Made by a program: the position numbers and the translations under genes | The notes under the pieces: model-generated | What the model saw: only the letters and a program-made list of their open reading frames with translations | Database searches by the model: none | Told to the model about the DNA's origin: nothing | Shown: positions 16,850 through 24,823 of the stretch, piece after piece | How the letters are laid out: each line of letters opens with the position of its first letter | Numbering within the stretch: the stretch's first letter is position 1 | NCBI GenBank assembly: GCA_003245575.1 | Contig: QKCR01000148.1 | Coordinates: forward strand, 1 to 46,039 | Source of the DNA: Alphaproteobacteria bacterium | Lineage (GTDB): Bacteria; Pseudomonadota; Alphaproteobacteria; Micavibrionales; Micavibrionaceae | Length of the DNA: 46,039 bases | Reading direction: 5' to 3'

Positions 16850-17614
16850 ATGGAAAAAAATTACACTGCGGCCCTGTTAGTCATCGGTAATGAAATTCTG
16901 TCGGGCCGGACACAAGATACCAATACGCAATGGATTGGGAAAAAGCTCTCAGACCGCGGAATTCGGTTGATCGAGGTGCGTGTTGTTCCCGATATAGAAG
17001 ACGAAATCATTCTGGCAGTTAATGCTTTACGAGCCAAGGTTGATTATGTGTTCACCACAGGCGGGATCGGGCCGACCCATGATGATATTACTTCCGAGTC
17101 AATTGCCAAGGCGTTCGGTGTTCCTGCGGTGTTGGACGAGAAGGCACGTGCGGCGTTACTAAGCCATTATAAAAAGGAAGAAGATTTGACGCCAGCTCGT
17201 CTGAAAATGGCAACAGTTCCCGAAGGGGCTGTTCTGGTTGCAAATCCTGTATCGGGTGCTCCGGGATACAGGATCGGGAATGTTTATGTGATGGCGGGTG
17301 TGCCGATGATTATGCAGGCGATGCTGGATAATATTTTGCCTGAGCTGAAAGAAGGCGCGCCGATTTTATCCAATACGGTGACCTGTAACCTACCCGAGAG
17401 CACAATCGCTTCGCGTCTCGAAGAAATTCAGGACGAATATCCTCAAATTGAAATCGGAAGCTATCCGCATTTCAGAGCAGGGGAGTTGGGATTGTCTGTT
17501 GTTCTGCGCTCACCGGAAAATCTTCCGCTTCATGAGGCCACGCAAAAAGTTATTCATGCGCTGGAAGCATTAGGCGGTATTGCCCATGCTGTGAGCATTC
17601 AATCAAAAATCTAG
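16850..17614 (+). CDS. CinA-N-terminal / MoCF-biosynthesis domain protein
   Basis: The 254-residue protein has a single molybdopterin-binding (MoaB/MogA-like) domain: IGNEILSGRTQDTNTQWIG at residues about 12-30 and FTTGGIGPTHDDITSESIAKAF at about 69-90, both diagnostic of the CinA N-terminal group. The C-terminal nicotinamide-nucleotide deamidase domain found in full CinA is missing, so this is the stand-alone form common in alphaproteobacteria, whose role may be nucleotide pyrophosphatase or cofactor-related. The stop codon lies inside a short 11-base tandem repeat (17606-17636). The gene is divergent from map. Confidence 0.88.
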   Translation: MEKNYTAALLVIGNEILSGRTQDTNTQWIGKKLSDRGIRLIEVRVVPDIEDEIILAVNALRAKVDYVFTTGGIGPTHDDITSESIAKAFGVPAVLDEKARAALLSHYKKEEDLTPARLKMATVPEGAVLVANPVSGAPGYRIGNVYVMAGVPMIMQAMLDNILPELKEGAPILSNTVTCNLPESTIASRLEEIQDEYPQIEIGSYPHFRAGELGLSVVLRSPENLPLHEATQKVIHALEALGGIAHAVSIQSKI

Positions 17615-17636
17615 CCAAAATCTAGCCAAAATCTAG
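17606..17636. repeat. 11-base tandem repeat across the stop codon
   Basis: The unit AAAATCTAGCC occurs at 17606-17616 and 17617-17627, with a partial third copy at 17628-17636. Each copy contains TAG in a different frame relative to the next. The first TAG ends the CinA-like gene. The repeat probably arose by slippage. Confidence 0.8.
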
Positions 17637-17656
17637 TTTGTAATCCGATGATTTTT

Positions 17657-19138
17657 TTATGCCGCTTTGACGCGTTCGAGGAAATCTTCGATCGAGAGAC
17701 GGATACGACGTGTCCAATCGAGAATTTCTCCGGATGAATCCAGAACGTGCTGGGATGCATCTTTTGTGCATTCTGCGGATTCCGCCACCACATTGATACT
17801 TTGATTAATTTCATCTACGGCGTTTTCTGTTGTCGCCGTAATATTCTGGATGACGTGGATTTGTTGTGTGATTTCTTCTGTGGCGTTTGCTGTCTGGTTA
17901 GCCAGAGTTTTGACTTCGTTGGCCACAACACTAAAGCCTTTCCCTGCATCACCCGCACGGGCGGCTTCGATTGTGGCATTCAGAGCCAGAAGATTTGTTT
18001 TGGATGTGATCGAGTTGATCAATTGGGTGATTTCACCAATTTTCTGAGCCGATGTTACCAGATCGGATACAGTGGTCATCGTCATGTCAACTTTTTGCGT
18101 GGCGTCGTTAATGGCGTGTTGTGTCGTAAGGACATGCTGGTTGACTTCATTGATCGAGGCATTCAGGCCTGTTGAGGAAATGTCATCTGTCAGAGAGCCA
18201 CTTGAAGAGAATTCATTCAGAAGGCCGTGAATTTCAACATTGAATTTTTCAACCGTTTCATTGAGGTGTTTTGCTCTTTGTTGTTTTTCAATATCCAGAT
18301 TCCGTTCACGTTCAGCCATTTCTTTCTGGCGGATAAGGGCGGTCCTAAATGTATCGAGCGTTTTTGCCATAGTTCCGATTTCATCTTTACGGCCTATACC
18401 TTCGATTGTCAGATTTATGTTTCCTTGTGCCAAGGCTTCCATTGTTTGGGTTGTCTTCATAATCGGTACACGAATGTCGCGCGTGATTTTCAAGCAGAGC
18501 GCCAGCATCAATCCGAACAGGATTACAAGCTTTGGTGCAAGGGAGACAATATACTCCCACACTTTCTCATTGACGTCTTGAATATATATCCCACTTCCGA
18601 CAATCCATCCCCATGGCTTGAAGAGTTTAACAAAGGAAATTTTTTGTATGGGTTCTGCATCTTTTGCGGCACCCGGGGCAGGCCACATATAGGCAACAAA
18701 GCCTTGGGCATCTTTTTCGGATTGAACTGTTTTTACAAAATCAACAAACAAAAATTTCCCTTTCGGGTCCTTAACCTGCGAAAGGTCTTTTCCGTTAAGT
18801 TCCGGTTTATACGGGTGCATGACCATGAAAGGTCTGGTGTCATTTATCCAGAAATATTCTTTTTCATCATATCTGATTTTGGAGATAGCTTGCTTGGCTT
18901 GGTCTTGAGCTTCTTCTACGGAGAGCTGTCCGCCACCGTCTGTCGAGAGGGAATAGTAATATTCAACGAGTGAGTAGGTGGCTTCGACAAGTTGTTTTGT
19001 CTTTATTTTTCTGTCTTCCAGCAAACTGGATTTCATGTCCAGAATTCCGAGTGCTGAAATGACCAGACATAAGAAGACTGCAAATGTCAGAACGGCATTC
19101 AGTTTGGTCGAAATATTCATGTCGGAGAGACGTCTCAT
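17657..19138 (-). CDS. Methyl-accepting chemotaxis protein with a single Cache sensor
   Basis: A 493-residue chemoreceptor. The first membrane span is at about 12-33, a periplasmic sCache_2 domain follows (about 35-180, with [17 protein letters not shown] and [13 protein letters not shown]), the second span is at about 187-206, then a HAMP region (about 207-260). The cytoplasmic signalling domain carries the tip sequence [19 protein letters not shown] and [15 protein letters not shown]. sCache receptors often sense small carboxylates, so a metabolite ligand is likely. No CheR pentapeptide tail is present. The signalling domain seems short, so the class should be checked by heptad count. AGGAG precedes the ATG. 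No che genes are nearby. Confidence 0.94.
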   Translation of the reverse strand: MRRLSDMNISTKLNAVLTFAVFLCLVISALGILDMKSSLLEDRKIKTKQLVEATYSLVEYYYSLSTDGGGQLSVEEAQDQAKQAISKIRYDEKEYFWINDTRPFMVMHPYKPELNGKDLSQVKDPKGKFLFVDFVKTVQSEKDAQGFVAYMWPAPGAAKDAEPIQKISFVKLFKPWGWIVGSGIYIQDVNEKVWEYIVSLAPKLVILFGLMLALCLKITRDIRVPIMKTTQTMEALAQGNINLTIEGIGRKDEIGTMAKTLDTFRTALIRQKEMAERERNLDIEKQQRAKHLNETVEKFNVEIHGLLNEFSSSGSLTDDISSTGLNASINEVNQHVLTTQHAINDATQKVDMTMTTVSDLVTSAQKIGEITQLINSITSKTNLLALNATIEAARAGDAGKGFSVVANEVKTLANQTANATEEITQQIHVIQNITATTENAVDEINQSINVVAESAECTKDASQHVLDSSGEILDWTRRIRLSIEDFLERVKAA

Positions 19139-19360
19139 TCCGGAACTCCTGTGAGTGTTTTTTACTTAATTATTATTACTCAGGGTACACAGATCAATTT
19201 TGTCAGGGCATATTTTACTTTTTAGCCCGCGGGCCGTCTATAGGTTTGGAACACCAAAACGGTAATATTCATTATAATAAAGTAAAATAATTAAAATATC
19301 TAAAGTTCATTTTGCAGATTTAATGTGCAATTTTGTCGCCTTTATTTCCATAGCGATTGC

Positions 19361-19394
19361 ATAAAAGATGGCCTGACTTGCCGCCAGGCCATCT
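19361..19394 (-). terminator. Rho-independent terminator after the 101-residue gene
   Basis: Arms at 19366-19375 and 19385-19394 form a ten-base-pair stem (AGATGGCCTG with CAGGCCATCT) with a nine-base loop; on the minus strand the stem is followed by TTTTAT. It lies 26 bases past the stop of the gene at 19420. Confidence 0.8.
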
Positions 19395-19419
19395 CCCCTG
19401 TTCAAACCTCGTGTGGCTT

Positions 19420-19725
19420 CTATCTGACCGCGCAGGCCGGAATAGAATTCAAAACACTGCACAATATCCCGTAAGCATTCAATTCAGGGCAGTCAGCACT
19501 TTCCTTTGCACGCTCAACCATAAGCGGATGCATGAAATTGGCTTCGTTGCGCGCACGACGCAGCAAAGGAATAGGGTCTTTATCAGGCTCGCCATTTGCT
19601 TGAATGAAATGCTGGCGCATCCTGAAGACACCGCTTCGGCTGGTTAGGGATTCTTCGATTTGTCGGGTTGAATTAATGGCATGACGAACTGCGTCCATCA
19701 ATGCGGATGTAGTAATACTGCTCAT
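19420..19725 (-). CDS. Hypothetical protein, 101 residues
   Basis: An unrecognised small protein, MSSITTSALMDAVRHAINS at its start, with a Cys at about 79, 90 and 98 near the C-terminus (DCPELNAYGILCSV, IPACAVR). No signal peptide or transmembrane segment. The start at 19725 has GGAG six bases upstream and is better than the in-frame ATG four codons earlier. It lies downstream of the acyltransferase gene on the same strand, separated by 167 bases that include a hairpin, and has its own strong terminator. A function in the same locus is possible but is not shown by the sequence. Confidence 0.65.
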   Translation of the reverse strand: MSSITTSALMDAVRHAINSTRQIEESLTSRSGVFRMRQHFIQANGEPDKDPIPLLRRARNEANFMHPLMVERAKESADCPELNAYGILCSVLNSIPACAVR

Positions 19726-19882
19726 AATAGTCTCCATAAACTATACGGTTATGAAGCCTGCAGTATTCTTTCATACTCCACCGCTGGCTTTAGTTGTTTC
19801 AATATTCAAACTAAAATCACTCTCGGGAATGTGTATAAGTGACTCGGTTGTTTCCCGTCAAGAAAAATCAGATTTCATACAG

Positions 19883-19908
19883 AAATGGCCCGTTACTGGG
19901 CCATTTTT
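19883..19908. terminator. Hairpin at the end of the acyltransferase gene
   Basis: AAATGGCCC (19883-19891) and GGGCCATTT (19898-19906) form a nine-pair stem with a six-base loop. The acyltransferase stop codon (19893-19895) lies in the loop. The U run is better on the plus strand (TTTTT) than on the minus strand (TTTCTG), so termination of the minus transcript is plausible but not certain. Confidence 0.5.
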
Positions 19909-20744
19909 CCTTGTAGAGGTTCTTGCTCCTGAGCCGCGTATAAGTCCGGTATATCTAGAGATTCTGTCATTGCGCCGATATTGGCTGGTTTCACATCCTT
20001 CACATCGCGTTTGATGTTGTTATAAACAGGCTTGAGAGCAGATGGAATAATCCGTTCGATGTCTTCGACATCAATCATAATCGGAACACGCAGTCCCCGG
20101 TGATCGACACCTTTCCCGATTTGAATTGCCGGAACATTATGATGATGCAGATTCTTTAGAAGACGTGGTTCCACGATAGCGAACAGGTAGCGGATACCTT
20201 GTTGTCTGGCCATGGCTTGCACTCCCAGATAAAGTGTAATCAAGGCAAATGCGTTATAGTTTTTCTGGCGGGAGAGGGATTTCTTGCCTTTCTTTTGTCC
20301 CATATTGCGGAAGTTCTTTTCGATTGTGAGACGAGACACTTCAGCATATTCATGGCCGCTGTTCTTGATGGAGTTCAGAATCTTATGGTCGATTTGGTTC
20401 GCGCAATGATGTTCAAACGGGAGTTCCTTTGAAACACCTTCATGGCGTCCATGTACCAGTCGAGCACAGCCTATATATGATTTGTGAGAACGGCTATATA
20501 CAACCATATGTGAGGAGTGGTTGTCGAATTCGTCTTCTTCCATTTCTGTGTCGCGGGTGTCCTCGTACTTGAATTCCGAGCAATAGACTTTATGCCTGAT
20601 TTTAAAGGCTTCGCGCTTCATTTCCTCGCTCTCGGCAGGAAGAATCCTGTAGGCGTGGGTTATCAGATTGAAAGTTTCTTTGATATTGTTCCAGTAACTT
20701 GCGCAAAGGAGGAGAAATCCTTCCTTGAGGCCACGTCTTGCCAT
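19893..20744 (-). CDS. LuxI/FeeM-type acyltransferase (PEP-CTERM/exosortase-associated type)
   Basis: A 283-residue GNAT-fold protein of the autoinducer-synthase-like group. Landmarks are the substrate-binding helix FKIRHKVYCSEF (residues about 48-59), acidic EEDEFDNHSSH (about 69-79), YIGCARLV, LPFE at about 108-111 and AEVSRLTIEKNFR (about 134-146). This set matches the family named PEP-CTERM/exosortase system-associated acyltransferase and the N-acyl amino acid synthase FeeM, both thought to move an acyl chain from acyl-ACP to an amine. The region from 150 onward is Lys-rich and less conserved. It is divergent from the DevBCA-ThiF-nitroreductase operon, with 210 bases between starts. No exosortase or PEP-CTERM protein occurs here. 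Product and acceptor are unknown. Confidence 0.82.
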   Translation of the reverse strand: MARRGLKEGFLLLCASYWNNIKETFNLITHAYRILPAESEEMKREAFKIRHKVYCSEFKYEDTRDTEMEEDEFDNHSSHMVVYSRSHKSYIGCARLVHGRHEGVSKELPFEHHCANQIDHKILNSIKNSGHEYAEVSRLTIEKNFRNMGQKKGKKSLSRQKNYNAFALITLYLGVQAMARQQGIRYLFAIVEPRLLKNLHHHNVPAIQIGKGVDHRGLRVPIMIDVEDIERIIPSALKPVYNNIKRDVKDVKPANIGAMTESLDIPDLYAAQEQEPLQGKMAQ

Positions 20745-20954
20745 ATTACACCAACCATTCCCATATTATAATTTTCGTGCCTTCTTATACTTAAGGCTAC
20801 AGTCTCGAGTGTATCACTTTATATGTAAAACATCTATGAATAATCTTAAGACTTTGTATAAAAGTTTCTCAATTTAACTTTTTGAAAGGAATTTTTGTTA
20901 ATTTCAGCTGTCGTATAGTCTTTTTCTGCCTTTTTAATCAGGAGAACCCCAGAA

Positions 20955-22025
20955 ATGTTGAAATCTCGATATAAAGTCGCGTCGGGCCTCTTGTTGGGTG
21001 GTGTCCTGTTGGCCGTTTTACTTGAAAACCCGACCAGCCTTCATGCTTCTCAATTACCCGGATCAACTGAATCACGCTTGAATGTGGGTGGATTGGCTTG
21101 GATCGAACCGCAATCCCGTGTGATTAAGCTCGGTGCTCCTAATTTGCTGGAAGGAGCAAGGGTCGAGGAATTATTTATCAAAGAAGGGGATCGTGTTGAG
21201 CGTGGGCAATCCATCGGGACATTTTCTACCTATGCCAAAAATAAGGCAGATCTGGATGTTGCACAGGCTAATCTTGCGTTAGCAAAAGCCAATCTGGTTC
21301 GTGTCGAGGCCGGAAATACTCAAAGCGACATCGCGTCACAAAAGCAAATTGTCAAATCCTTGCGTGCAAGTGAGGAGGAGGCAAATAAGGCATTTAGACG
21401 ATTTAAAGAATTGTACGAGAGTCAGGTTTCTTCAAAATCCCAATATGACGCCGCAAAGGCCAACATGGAGAATGTGACAGCCCGTCGTAAGGCTGCCGAG
21501 GAGACATTGGCGAGCCTCGAGCTGGTTCGTCCTGATGATTTGGCGATTGCCCAGTCTCAGGTTGATGTTGCCGAGACGCAGGTGAAAGCGGCACAAGCAA
21601 GTGTTGATTTGTCCACGATTGTGGCTCCGATCAGCGGGACCGTTCTGACAGTTTATGCCAGAAATGGTGAGGCTGTTGGAGATCTCGGCGTTCTTGATAT
21701 TGCCGACCTTGGATCTATTGATGCTGTGATGGAAGTTGACGAGAATGATATTCTACGTGTTGCCGTCGGGCTTCCTGCTGAAGTCCGAATTACAGGTGTG
21801 GATCAGGCTGTATCCGGAAAAGTTCGTGAAATCGGTGGGCAGATCAAACAAAATTCATTGACTGATTCTTCCCAACCGAGCCGCATGCTGGAAACACGTA
21901 TTGTTGAAGTTCGTATCGGTCTTGATCCGTCGCGCAATGATGTTCTCAAGCGGTTGGTTAACAAGAAGGTTAGGGCCGTTGTCTTTACGTCGGGAGATTC
22001 TTCCCAAAGCATCCAGTCCGAATAG
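20955..22025 (+). CDS. DevB/HlyD-like periplasmic adaptor of an ABC exporter
   Basis: The 356-residue membrane-fusion protein has one N-terminal membrane anchor (residues about 10-28), a lipoyl/beta-barrel half (VIKLGAPNLLEGARVEELF), a long coiled-coil hairpin (about 95-205) and a second barrel half with VAPISGTVLTVYARNGEAV and the IADL strand. The layout matches DevB, which in cyanobacteria bridges the DevCA inner-membrane pump to TolC to export glycolipids. An AGGAG Shine-Dalgarno lies ten bases before the ATG. It opens a five-gene operon with eight bases or an overlap between neighbours. No outer-membrane channel is encoded nearby, so a genomic TolC must be shared. Confidence 0.9.
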   Translation: MLKSRYKVASGLLLGGVLLAVLLENPTSLHASQLPGSTESRLNVGGLAWIEPQSRVIKLGAPNLLEGARVEELFIKEGDRVERGQSIGTFSTYAKNKADLDVAQANLALAKANLVRVEAGNTQSDIASQKQIVKSLRASEEEANKAFRRFKELYESQVSSKSQYDAAKANMENVTARRKAAEETLASLELVRPDDLAIAQSQVDVAETQVKAAQASVDLSTIVAPISGTVLTVYARNGEAVGDLGVLDIADLGSIDAVMEVDENDILRVAVGLPAEVRITGVDQAVSGKVREIGGQIKQNSLTDSSQPSRMLETRIVEVRIGLDPSRNDVLKRLVNKKVRAVVFTSGDSSQSIQSE

Positions 22026-22033
22026 AGGGTCTT

Positions 22034-23236
22034 ATGCGTCGGCAGAACTCATCCCCGAATACACCGACAGCCATTCCTGCGGGCTATGCGTTTCGTTTGG
22101 CATGGCGTCAATTGTCGTATCAGAAAGTCCGTTTCTTTACAGCTGTGGCAGGTGTTGTCTTTGCCTGTATTCTGGTGTTCATGCAGATCGGATTTAAAAC
22201 GGCACTGTTTGAAAGTGCTACGCTTTTGCAACGGACAATGACGGGGCAGATTTATCTCTCGGATGTGCAATCAGAGGCGATTTGGAGGCTTGTTCCGTTC
22301 CCCAGAAAAACTCTCTACCGCGCGCTTTCTGTGCCTGATGTGCAGGATGTAAGTGCCATGTATGTCGGACAAGCGCCCTGGAAAAATCCTGTGACAGGTG
22401 TAAATAGAACGGCACTTATCCTTGGGATTGATCCCAATGTCGATGTTTTTCCGTTTGAAGGATTGAGTGAAGCTGCCCCGAAATTGCGCATGCGCAATGT
22501 TGTGTTGTTTGATGAATTCTCTAGGCCGGAATTCGGACCGGTGAAACAAATTCTGGCTGAGAAAGGCGAGTTTCCCGTTGAAGTGGCAGGGCGCAATCTG
22601 GATGTCGTCGGTACGTATAAAATGGGAATTACATTTTCCGCTGACGGAAATCTGATTGTCAATGATACGACGTTTTTCGAGTTATTTCCTGCGAAGTCTC
22701 CGCAAGGAGTTGATGTCGGGATTGTTAAACTTGCTCCGGGTGCCGATATTCAACAGGTGCAAAAAGAACTTCGAGATATTATGCCTGTCAATATCAAGGT
22801 TATGACTCGCGAAGAGTATGTCGAAGACGAAAAGGCCTATTGGAACAATATCACCCCGATCGGATATATTTTTAATTTCGGTGTGATTATGGGGCTGTTT
22901 GTCGGGTTGGTGATTGTGTATCAGGTTTTGTATAACGACATTAATAACCACATGCATGAATATGCGACATTGAAGGCGATGGGGTATGAAGATTCCTATT
23001 TTGTTAAAGTTGTCTTGTCTTCTGCTGTAATTTTTGTCGTTGTCGGATTTTTCCCGAGTTGGTTACTATGTTCCGCACTTTATAAAGTCGTGCAGGCCTC
23101 GATTTTTATCGAGATGAATTTGTCGTTCGAGAAGGCTCTTTTGACATTTTGTCTGATCTCGGGAATGTGTTTTATTTCGGCACTTTTGGCTGTTCGTAAG
23201 TTGAAAGTTGCAAACCCTGTGGATGTATTTCAATGA
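22034..23236 (+). CDS. DevC/MacB-like ABC exporter permease
   Basis: The 400-residue permease has a first membrane span at about 33-55 (FFTAVAGVVFACILVFMQIG), a large periplasmic domain (about 60-270) and three C-terminal spans at about 276-298, 325-348 and 370-390. The early motif MQIGFKTALFESATLLQRTM is characteristic of DevC-type permeases, as is the tail VANPVDVFQ. This is the type VII, mechanotransmission class, which acts on substrates in the periplasm or outer leaflet. It ends in the sequence ATGA, shared with the start of the ATPase gene. Confidence 0.92.
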   Translation: MRRQNSSPNTPTAIPAGYAFRLAWRQLSYQKVRFFTAVAGVVFACILVFMQIGFKTALFESATLLQRTMTGQIYLSDVQSEAIWRLVPFPRKTLYRALSVPDVQDVSAMYVGQAPWKNPVTGVNRTALILGIDPNVDVFPFEGLSEAAPKLRMRNVVLFDEFSRPEFGPVKQILAEKGEFPVEVAGRNLDVVGTYKMGITFSADGNLIVNDTTFFELFPAKSPQGVDVGIVKLAPGADIQQVQKELRDIMPVNIKVMTREEYVEDEKAYWNNITPIGYIFNFGVIMGLFVGLVIVYQVLYNDINNHMHEYATLKAMGYEDSYFVKVVLSSAVIFVVVGFFPSWLLCSALYKVVQASIFIEMNLSFEKALLTFCLISGMCFISALLAVRKLKVANPVDVFQ

Positions 23237-23955
23237 TGGATTTTTCTTCACCACCATGTCTGATTGAGGCTGAAAATCTATCCTTCCATTATGGAGAAGG
23301 GGATTTGGTGCAGCAAGTCCTCAAGAATGTCGGTCTTCGTGTTATGTCCGGAGAATTTATTATTCTGGCCGGTCCGTCGGGATCAGGAAAAAGTACGCTA
23401 TTGTCTTTGATTGGGGCGCTTCGTCCTATTCAGAAGGGCAAGCTGCAAGTGTGCCAGTATGATATGGGACAGTCCAAAGCCAGTATGCATTTGATCCGCC
23501 GTCAGATCGGATATGTTTTCCAGCAGCATAATTTGTTGAATTTTCTGACTGCCAGACAGAATGTTGAAATGACATTGGAAATGCTTGGGGATGATGATGA
23601 ATTCTCGCGCAAGGAAAAATCATTGGATATGTTAGATAAGGTAGGTCTCAAAAAAGAGGCGAATAAATATCCTCCTGAATTGTCTGTTGGTCAAAGGCAG
23701 CGCGTCGCAATCGCCCGTAGCTTAGTACATCAGCCACGATTGATTTTAGCAGACGAGCCGACTGCGTCTTTGGACGGAAAATCCGGTGCGCAAGTTGTTG
23801 AGTTGTTACGTGACATGGTGAAAACCGCAGGATGCGGCGCTTTGGTGGTTACACATGACGAGCGTATTTTTCATTATGCCGATGCTATTCTTCGTATTGA
23901 AGACGGTGTGATTTATGGAGAGGCAAGGGAAGGCGGACATAATGTCGGAGTTTGA
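23233..23955 (+). CDS. DevA-like ABC transporter ATPase
   Basis: The 240-residue ATPase contains Walker A GPSGSGKST (about 45-53), Q-loop GYVFQQHNLL, the signature LSVGQRQRVAIARSL (about 153-167, with Val-Gly in place of the usual Gly-Gly), Walker B LILADEPTASLD and the H-loop THDERI. It powers the DevBC-type pump encoded immediately upstream. Its start overlaps the permease by four bases and its last 14 bases overlap the ThiF gene, so all are translationally linked. Confidence 0.95.
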   Translation: MMDFSSPPCLIEAENLSFHYGEGDLVQQVLKNVGLRVMSGEFIILAGPSGSGKSTLLSLIGALRPIQKGKLQVCQYDMGQSKASMHLIRRQIGYVFQQHNLLNFLTARQNVEMTLEMLGDDDEFSRKEKSLDMLDKVGLKKEANKYPPELSVGQRQRVAIARSLVHQPRLILADEPTASLDGKSGAQVVELLRDMVKTAGCGALVVTHDERIFHYADAILRIEDGVIYGEAREGGHNVGV

Positions 23956-24823
23956 TTACGGAGTTGCCTTCTCCAGAAATCTGGGGTGGGTTACGGAAGA
24001 TGAGCAGCTTTTGCTTAGAACAAAGAAAGTGGCAATTGCCGGATTGGGCGGCGTCGGAGGAAGTCATCTTCTTACTTTGGCAAGGCTTGGTGTGGCTTCT
24101 TTTTCTATTGCCGATATGGATGTGTTCGATTGGCCGAATTTAAATCGGCAGGCAGGGGCATTCGCCTCAACTATGGATCTTCCCAAGATTGATGTGATGA
24201 GCAAAATGCTCAAGGATATTAATCCCGAAGCGTCGATTAGCGGCTTCTCCGAAGGTGTAACTGATGAGAATCTGGACACTTTTCTGGATGGTGTTGATTT
24301 ATACGTGGATAGTTTGGACGTGTTTTGCATGGATATACGCAGGAAAGTGTTCGCAAAATGTCGTGAAAAGGGAATACCGGCCATAACGGCTGCGCCAACA
24401 GGTATGGGGACTGCTGTTGTTATTTTCTCAAAAGACAGTATGAGTTTTGATGAATATTTTGATTATGCAGATGATGATTTCGAGACACAGGTTGTTAAAT
24501 TTATTGTCGGCTTGTCTCCGGCTATGTTGCAGAAATCCTATCTGGTTTGTAAAGGAACATTTGATGTTTCATTAAGGAAAGCGCCGTCTACCCCAATGGG
24601 GATTGATTTGGCGGCAGGTGTGGCTTGTACCAATGCCCTTAAAATTCTTCTGGGGAGAGGGCAGGTTATTTATGCACCGCACGGGATGCATTTTGATGCG
24701 TATCTCAACCGGTTAAAGAAAACATGGGTTCCGTTCGGAAATAGAAATCCGTTGCAGAAACTGAAAATACTGTTTGTGAAATCAATTCTCTCTCAACAAA
24801 AGAAGACAGATGGTCGACAATAA
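23942..24823 (+). CDS. ThiF/MoeB-like E1 adenylyltransferase
   Basis: I use the ATG at 23942 with GGAAGG upstream (293 residues). The Rossmann nucleotide loop is GLGGVGG (34-40), followed by ADMDVFDWPNLNRQ (57-70) with the Asp, Asn and Arg used for ATP, Lys82 (LPK) and YVDSLD (121-126). These are the adenylation residues of the ThiF/MoeB/E1 superfamily. The four zinc-binding cysteines of MoeB and ThiF (two CxxC) are absent, and no obvious catalytic Cys loop follows the GMGTAV crossover. It probably adenylates a carboxylate, either the C-terminus of a peptide or a small acid. Both ends overlap neighbours: 14 bases with the ATPase and 14 with the nitroreductase gene. Confidence 0.88.
   Translation: MSEFDYGVAFSRNLGWVTEDEQLLLRTKKVAIAGLGGVGGSHLLTLARLGVASFSIADMDVFDWPNLNRQAGAFASTMDLPKIDVMSKMLKDINPEASISGFSEGVTDENLDTFLDGVDLYVDSLDVFCMDIRRKVFAKCREKGIPAITAAPTGMGTAVVIFSKDSMSFDEYFDYADDDFETQVVKFIVGLSPAMLQKSYLVCKGTFDVSLRKAPSTPMGIDLAAGVACTNALKILLGRGQVIYAPHGMHFDAYLNRLKKTWVPFGNRNPLQKLKILFVKSILSQQKKTDGRQ

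Noticed and set aside
18227-18973. A 248-codon plus-strand frame opposite the chemoreceptor
   Set aside because: Cys/Phe-rich composition is typical of an antisense shadow, and the minus strand encodes a clear chemoreceptor with all expected motifs.
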